A stretch of DNA of 44,445 nt from Enhygromyxa salina. Lineage in GTDB: Bacteria > Myxococcota_A > Polyangia > Nannocystales > Nannocystaceae. Below, piece after piece: positions 41,601 to 44,445 of this stretch (the first letter of the stretch is position 1; every line of letters starts with the position of its first letter). Below the pieces are notes generated by a model that made no database searches, was not told the DNA's origin, and saw only the letters and a list, made by a program, of their open reading frames with translations. Position numbers and translations under genes: made by a program. Location: assembly GCF_002994635.1 (NCBI RefSeq), contig NZ_PVNL01000028.1, forward strand, positions 1-44,445, written 5' to 3'.

Positions 41601-43043
41601 AAGTCCGCGTTTGAAGTACCAAGTCCCGGCGGCCTCGGTGACCAACCCCGGCACGCCTTCGCCGTCGAGATCGACCAGCCGCGTCATGCGGCCGTCGATC
41701 CCGGCGGGCAGGTTCTTCAGCGTGGCCGCGTCGGTGATCTCGTGCAGCACGGGATCCACCGACGCGTCGCTATACTCGAACTCCAACGTGGGCAGGGCCG
41801 CGGCGTCGAACCACCCCGTACCTTCATCGAGCCGGTAGCTACGCTGAACCACGCCGGTCACCCGCGTCATCGCGGGATCCTCGGCGTGCACGAGATCCGT
41901 CGACGCGACCAGATACGGCGCCTCGCCGAGTTCGGCAAAGTGATGAAACATCAACACCCGCCGACACAGCCGCCGCGTGCGGATCTCGAACCCGGCCCGA
42001 TAGCTCGAGAAGGTGTCCATGCGTGCCGGCCAGGCCCGATCTTCGACGGGGCTGATCTCGAGCTTCTCGCCGTGCCACGTCCCGTGCTCGCCGTAGTCGA
42101 GCACGACCTCGAACATCCACCCACCCGCGACGAACGGCGCCGCGTTGCCATACTTGATCCGCTTGAGGTAGCGCTGCGCTTGCACGCCGTCGCCAACCAA
42201 GCGCGGCTGCTCCTCCGGCGCACGAGTATCCACGCCCGCGAGATCCTCCTGCTTGTATTCGTAGACGATGATGTTCCCGCGGTCATCGTGCGACTCCTCG
42301 AGCAGCCAGGAGAACAAACGATTCGGAACCGCAGGATCGACAACCCGCGCCGCCGCGGTCTTGCCGAAGTAGCTCGTGACGTTGTCGCGCGAGATCGTCT
42401 TCCAAAACACCTGTCGGGTAGCCTTCGATTGCCAGCGCTCGATCCTCGCAAACCCACCCTCGACGCGTGGCTGGAACTGGCTGATCAAGTGCCCATCACG
42501 CTGCTCGAAGCCCACCTCGACCAGGTCCTCGGCGCCCGCCAAGATGAACGTGTCGTTCTGCTTTGGATCCGGGTTCGAGTCCCAGTACTCGGGCAAGCCC
42601 TTCTCGGTCTTGCGCGAGATCGTCGGCACGCCGAGCGACCACCCGAGACCCAGCGGTCCATTACCTTGCCCAGACCCGTAGCTCAGCGCGAGGCTGGGCC
42701 CAAAGCCACCGCGGCCCGGCGACGTGGCGACCGGTACGGAAGTCGAGCCGGTCCCAGTGAAGGGATTCGACGAGAACTTCTCGCCGATGCTCCGTACCGC
42801 ACCGCCGCCGGTTGGCAGCGAGATCGCTGGCGCGAAGGTCGAGCGTGGATCGGACGCCTGGTCGCCCCCAAACGGCGACCGAAACACCTGCGCAAACGGG
42901 TTCGGGTCGTCTTGTTTGCCCGCCCCGGGAGCGTCTCGACCCGGCGTCACGCCGGCGTTGAATGGCTGCTTTGGCCGCGGCCCCTGGATCGGCAGCGAGG
43001 GGCCCGACGTGAGCTTCGGACCATTGTCGCGTTCGTCGTTCAT
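35691..43043 (-). CDS. Fused TcB-TcC (SpvB/RHS) subunit of a Tc toxin with a ParB-like C-terminal tip
   Basis: This 2450-residue protein starts at ATG 43043, which overlaps the TcA stop as ATGA with GAGG upstream. The N-terminus has the SpvB signature (SLPTGGGAVRSIGEKFSSNP, then ATSPGRGGFGPSLALSYGSG). FG-GAP/VCBS beta-propeller motifs follow (LVDLDGEGVPGLV, LMDLDGDGRKELV, LSDVDGSGTTDLIYLGDRG), then TcdB middle regions and RHS/YD repeats (SYDVHGSMTTMPH). The RHS core is at about 2085-2130 (GMERDEETGLEYCSARYFGN, then GPDPAGL). TcB-TcC proteins form a hollow RHS cocoon that encloses the cleaved toxic tip and docks on TcA. Here the second DPxGL-like motif is degenerate (ADRNGK). The last ~100 residues (VIRAYVDRLAAGD, VITEGHHRYIAGRLFG, His2405-His2406) resemble a ParB/Srx-fold toxin. 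TcB and TcC are often separate genes; here they are one. Confidence 0.92.
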   Translation of the reverse strand: MNDERDNGPKLTSGPSLPIQGPRPKQPFNAGVTPGRDAPGAGKQDDPNPFAQVFRSPFGGDQASDPRSTFAPAISLPTGGGAVRSIGEKFSSNPFTGTGSTSVPVATSPGRGGFGPSLALSYGSGQGNGPLGLGWSLGVPTISRKTEKGLPEYWDSNPDPKQNDTFILAGAEDLVEVGFEQRDGHLISQFQPRVEGGFARIERWQSKATRQVFWKTISRDNVTSYFGKTAAARVVDPAVPNRLFSWLLEESHDDRGNIIVYEYKQEDLAGVDTRAPEEQPRLVGDGVQAQRYLKRIKYGNAAPFVAGGWMFEVVLDYGEHGTWHGEKLEISPVEDRAWPARMDTFSSYRAGFEIRTRRLCRRVLMFHHFAELGEAPYLVASTDLVHAEDPAMTRVTGVVQRSYRLDEGTGWFDAAALPTLEFEYSDASVDPVLHEITDAATLKNLPAGIDGRMTRLVDLDGEGVPGLVTEAAGTWYFKRGLGDGRFGPMVAMPSRPTTLGAPGVQLMDLDGDGRKELVSFVVPAPGFFTRTEDEGWGNFRKFSTVPNIDWQDPRVQLIDLAGDGFPDVLVDRGDNFGWYRSKGVDGFEAPKQIPNTHDAASRPMLVFNDARISIQFADMTGDGLPDLVRVRNGEVAYWPCLGFGQFGRMIRMGGLSSFASASDLFHPSRVRLSDVDGSGTTDLIYLGDRGATIYRNLSGNGFAAGEHLSQFPSVRSVDWAEVVDLKGNGTGCLVWSTSHSAGRGGVLRYIDLTSGTKPHLLVATKNNMGAETRVRYAPSTKFYLADKAAGKPWATKLPFPVHVVDRVEQIDHVTRQRYVQHFAYHHGYFDGGEREFRGFGMVETWDTESFENFSGDGLFAFAQFDAVEEHLHQPPVYTKSGFHTGAYLAGSKFSRLFAGEYWSGDPVAWTLPDSRLPSWLSGDDRAEAVRALAGRTLRTEVYALDGSELEGVPYTVSEATFEVRQLRGRGDNRHGIYLAHDRESLSYQYERDVADPRIGHSFVLEVDDYGTVLRSAAVAYPRRETVEPAEQAALHVTLSEAEVAHVDGDPNQLRLAVPVESRSYEVHGLVAAPTGFTWQAVRDAADSATPVTYDGELSDGIDKRLLSRSRVRYFADDLSGPLPHGSVESKALAYDSDAMAMTQTQRQSVFGELTGAPTDAELEDVGKYVLADDAWWVRTGHPTYDASKFYAVTGVTDPYGNIYSTTYDAHALLTVSSTDPLGNTVTAEHDFRVLGPWQLTDANGNRSQVAFDVLGLVTASAVMGKVGDSDGDTLDDPTSTFEYDLFAWQDSGKPNWAKTRVRETHQDPDTRWLEQRAYFSGGGGVVMVKAQARPGLAPQRDVDGQLVLVDGEIQYEDTSPDVRWVGNGRVVFDNKGNVLKAYEPYFSSTPEYEDEAELVEQGVTSLNHYDPLGRMIRTDLPNGTFSRVEFTPWQQTSWDVNDTVLDSHWYAERISYQGPDVALEKEHRAAQLAAKHANTPSKVHLDTLGRPFLSVAHNKDLVGNDEFFETKSVLDIQGNVLEVVDARGNSAETRTYGMLGQSLFVGSVDAGDRRHLLTALGQPMHSWDARDQRFYFSYDTLRRPVDRTVSVGGGAEKLLGRVVYGDLLASPEAANHRGRVYRVYDGAGVATSLAYDFKGQPTHEQRQLVASKTTQPDWSALLGQSTIPAMATAAAPLLDPEMFSASSERDALGRVLKAISPDNSEVTYTYDDGGGLRRVELKHRGSATVETVVGDITYNARGQRERVIYGLAHSPTTTTSYTYDPKTYRLARLSTLRGSDNASLQGLHYHYEPAGNVTDIRDTAQQTVYFNNAVVEAANSYTYDATYRLIEATGREHATQGTTQRTHEQLPVGPQPMTSDPSAMRRYTQRYAYDSVGNILKMQHVPAAGTGWTRRYEYAHDGNRLLATSAPGDAANGPYTHTYSYDVHGSMTTMPHLAAVDWNHDDELQHATTGTEQVYFQYAGGIRSRKFTAKQGSTTEERIYLGPFEIYRKRVNGTLDLERESLHISDGSGRICMVETKRIDGGSSVRNLTCIWRYQLSNHLGSAATEVDGSGAVISYEEYHPYGTSAYRAVNASIDVSAKRYSYTGMERDEETGLEYCSARYFGNWLGRWIGPDPAGLEAGVNRFQGADANPATKADRNGKTAFAARVGQMATQAVDEARNTTPAPEDYDALKQELVDLEIAQLESPESDDSYAAQEALENEIAIIRESLADEKEAWSERGHPFGPTLAPQGGRVNAQEYIGPGYSLSQDELRVRNFARGGTAGTGPTFKQLTGIAGASAERPIQEFSENLVPVVGHVMRGLELVAVVDGADPLAAMEISTLGSRGATPRGPTVEGTGASQFVSNGDDVTDELVRQAMKNAPLKSNQEAVSLPVIRAYVDRLAAGDVAPAISVSGGVITEGHHRYIAGRLFGSEPAQRAGTRVANQATKPAVAWENVILDMADWGNR

Positions 43044-44445
43044 GGCGCCTCGTTCAGCGTGTAACGGAGGACCAGCACGAGGCCCGCGAGCTTGTTGGGA
43101 TCGAGCCTGCCGTTGGTCTGCAGCTGCGCAGAGATCACACTATCCGCCACCTTCAGCGTCCAGACACCAGGCTGCGCAGGGCCGTTCAGGGCAAAGCTCG
43201 CGCTCATGAACGCGTCGCCCTGCGCCTGCACGAGCTCAGCGGGCGACTGCGCGACGTCCAGCCGCGCCTCGAGCTCTGGTATCGTCTCGCTGCCCAAGCT
43301 CGGCTCGAGGATCAGCGCAACGCTGGCCTTGAGGATCCCAAACCCTTTGTGACGAGCGAAGTGGGGAAAGTGCTCGGCCGAGATCGGCAACGTCAGCACG
43401 TGGTCACCCGTGTCCGCGTCGACCTCGAAGAACTGCTTCCACTCGTTGGGGAACGCGTCGTGAACAGAGACCAGCAGCGCCAACGGCTGCCCCTCGCCCT
43501 GGGTCGCGTTGAGTCCGTCGACCAAGGCCTCCTCGGCCTCGCCGCGCAGGTCGACGCCACCTGGCCGGGCGGTGTAGTCGATGTGGATCACGACATCCTC
43601 GATCGTCCGATAGTCGAACTGCCGCACCTCCCCCGGCAATTCCAGCGCCCAAGTGCTGACCGCTCCCGCGTACTCGAACGGCAGGTAGCGCTCGTCACGA
43701 AAGTCGAGGTTGAACAGCCCGCCGTCGCTGACGGCGGTGCTGGTAGCGATCGACTGTCCCGATCCGGTGCCGTAGGCAAACCGCGGATCACCGCCGACCG
43801 GCTCTTCGGCGTACCCCGCCGTCTTCTCGAACCGAGTCTTGTGCGTGAGCAGCTGCAGGTTCGCACCCAAGCTGGTGTACGGTCCCACCACCGCCGGGAT
43901 CGTCAGCCTCACGGCTCGGATCCGTCGCAGGTAATGCCCCGGATGGTCGAGGTCAAACAGCACCTCCGGGATCCCAAAGTCGCAGCGCCCCGTCTCGCGG
44001 AGCGATCGCAGCTGCTCCGGGTCGACCTCGGCCAGCGACACGCTCTTGCGCAGCTCGAGCTCGCGGATGTCCCGATCCATGTACGCCAAATCAAGCCGCT
44101 CGAGGTCATGCCCGAGCCGCTCGCCCGCGAGCAGGCCCCTGTGCAGGCTATCCCAGTACCCGAACTCGATGATCGGCGGCTCGGCCGGATCGATCGCAAG
44201 CTCATGCCGATACGCCCGCTCGGCCCGCTTGGCCAGGTCGAACGCGAGCTGATAGGTCTGGAAGTACAGCGTCGCCAGCTGACTGCTCATCCAGTCGTAG
44301 AGCTCACGATTGCTGAACTTCGTGCGCATGTACGCGTCGACCGCCTGGGCGTGCTCGACTTGTTTTGCGTGGTTGTCGAGCTCGCGCTCGGCGATCTCGA
44401 GCCGGATCGTCGCCGCCACAATGTCCTGCGCGAGCCGCTCCGCCT
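43040..44445 (-). CDS. TcA subunit of a Tc toxin, C-terminal part (runs off right edge)
   Basis: The open frame continues to the right edge of the window, so the N-terminal bulk of the protein is outside. The visible ~467 residues match the C-terminal end of TcA-type pore subunits: the helical segment ELYDWMSSQLATLYFQTYQL with FDLAKRAERAYRHEL, then GYWDSLHRGLLAGERLGHDL, DIRELELRKSVSL, and a beta-rich TcB-binding domain (FDYRTIEDVVIHIDYTARPGG). TcA pentamers bind the host surface and inject the TcC tip through a needle-like channel. The Val at 44419 is internal, not a start. The stop overlaps the TcB-TcC start (ATGA, 43040-43043), so all three genes form one operon. Confidence 0.92.
   Translation of the reverse strand, partial: AERLAQDIVAATIRLEIAERELDNHAKQVEHAQAVDAYMRTKFSNRELYDWMSSQLATLYFQTYQLAFDLAKRAERAYRHELAIDPAEPPIIEFGYWDSLHRGLLAGERLGHDLERLDLAYMDRDIRELELRKSVSLAEVDPEQLRSLRETGRCDFGIPEVLFDLDHPGHYLRRIRAVRLTIPAVVGPYTSLGANLQLLTHKTRFEKTAGYAEEPVGGDPRFAYGTGSGQSIATSTAVSDGGLFNLDFRDERYLPFEYAGAVSTWALELPGEVRQFDYRTIEDVVIHIDYTARPGGVDLRGEAEEALVDGLNATQGEGQPLALLVSVHDAFPNEWKQFFEVDADTGDHVLTLPISAEHFPHFARHKGFGILKASVALILEPSLGSETIPELEARLDVAQSPAELVQAQGDAFMSASFALNGPAQPGVWTLKVADSVISAQLQTNGRLDPNKLAGLVLVLRYTLNEAP

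Noticed and set aside
41199..43064. 621-residue plus-strand open frame opposite the Tc-toxin gene
   Set aside because: It is antisense to the SpvB and propeller region, has no signal or domain and has biased composition.

Overview
The window is high-GC DNA from a delta-proteobacterium and most probably a myxobacterium. The evidence is a complete three-gene polyunsaturated fatty acid (PUFA) synthase operon with the myxobacterial gene order and a C-terminal acyltransferase, surface lipoproteins with Gly-Asp-rich linkers followed by FG-GAP/VCBS repeats, and a Tc-toxin locus. A Nannocystineae relative (Plesiocystis, Enhygromyxa or Nannocystis type) is my inference; no rRNA or other taxonomic marker is present.

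Layout. 1-1021 (-) is the N-terminal part of an FG-GAP lipoprotein with almost identical 237-bp internal repeats. 1458-2888 (+) is an RtcB RNA ligase, followed by a broken Uma2 gene. 3342-8339 (+) is a compact three-gene cassette: a soluble protein with OmpA-like and peptidoglycan-binding-like regions, a membrane protein with a GIDE-like segment, and a large protein with a colicin-like hydrophobic half. I recognise no complete known system in it, and it is the best candidate here for something undescribed. 8343-8986 holds gene debris (hydroxyacyl-CoA dehydrogenase tail, LysR tail). 9116-13775 holds an exported PDZ/thioredoxin-like protein, two AraC-type regulators, a lipoprotein broken at a G9 run, and an SDR oxidoreductase coupled to one of the regulators. 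14156-15432 is a coupled pair: a small Tyr/Asn-rich exported protein and a lipoprotein.

15520-32827 (-) is the PUFA synthase operon pfa1-pfa2-pfa3: enoyl reductase; KS-MAT-4xACP-KR-DH; KS-CLF-AT-multiple DH-AGPAT. A TetR-family gene (33068-33667, +) is divergent from it. The 240-bp intergenic region carries two near-identical 15-bp palindromes, one in front of each gene, which look like operators for this regulator. No phosphopantetheinyl transferase is in the window, so the ACPs must be activated from elsewhere.

33668-35184 is scrambled DNA: a frameshifted duplicate of an internal part of the Tc-toxin gene, and the C-terminal part of a transposase. 35215-44445 (-) is a Tc-toxin operon read from the right edge: TcA (C-terminal part only), a fused TcB-TcC protein whose variable tip looks ParB-like, and a pentapeptide-repeat protein. 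The genes are joined by ATGA stop/start overlaps. The last gene is probably the immunity protein for the tip.
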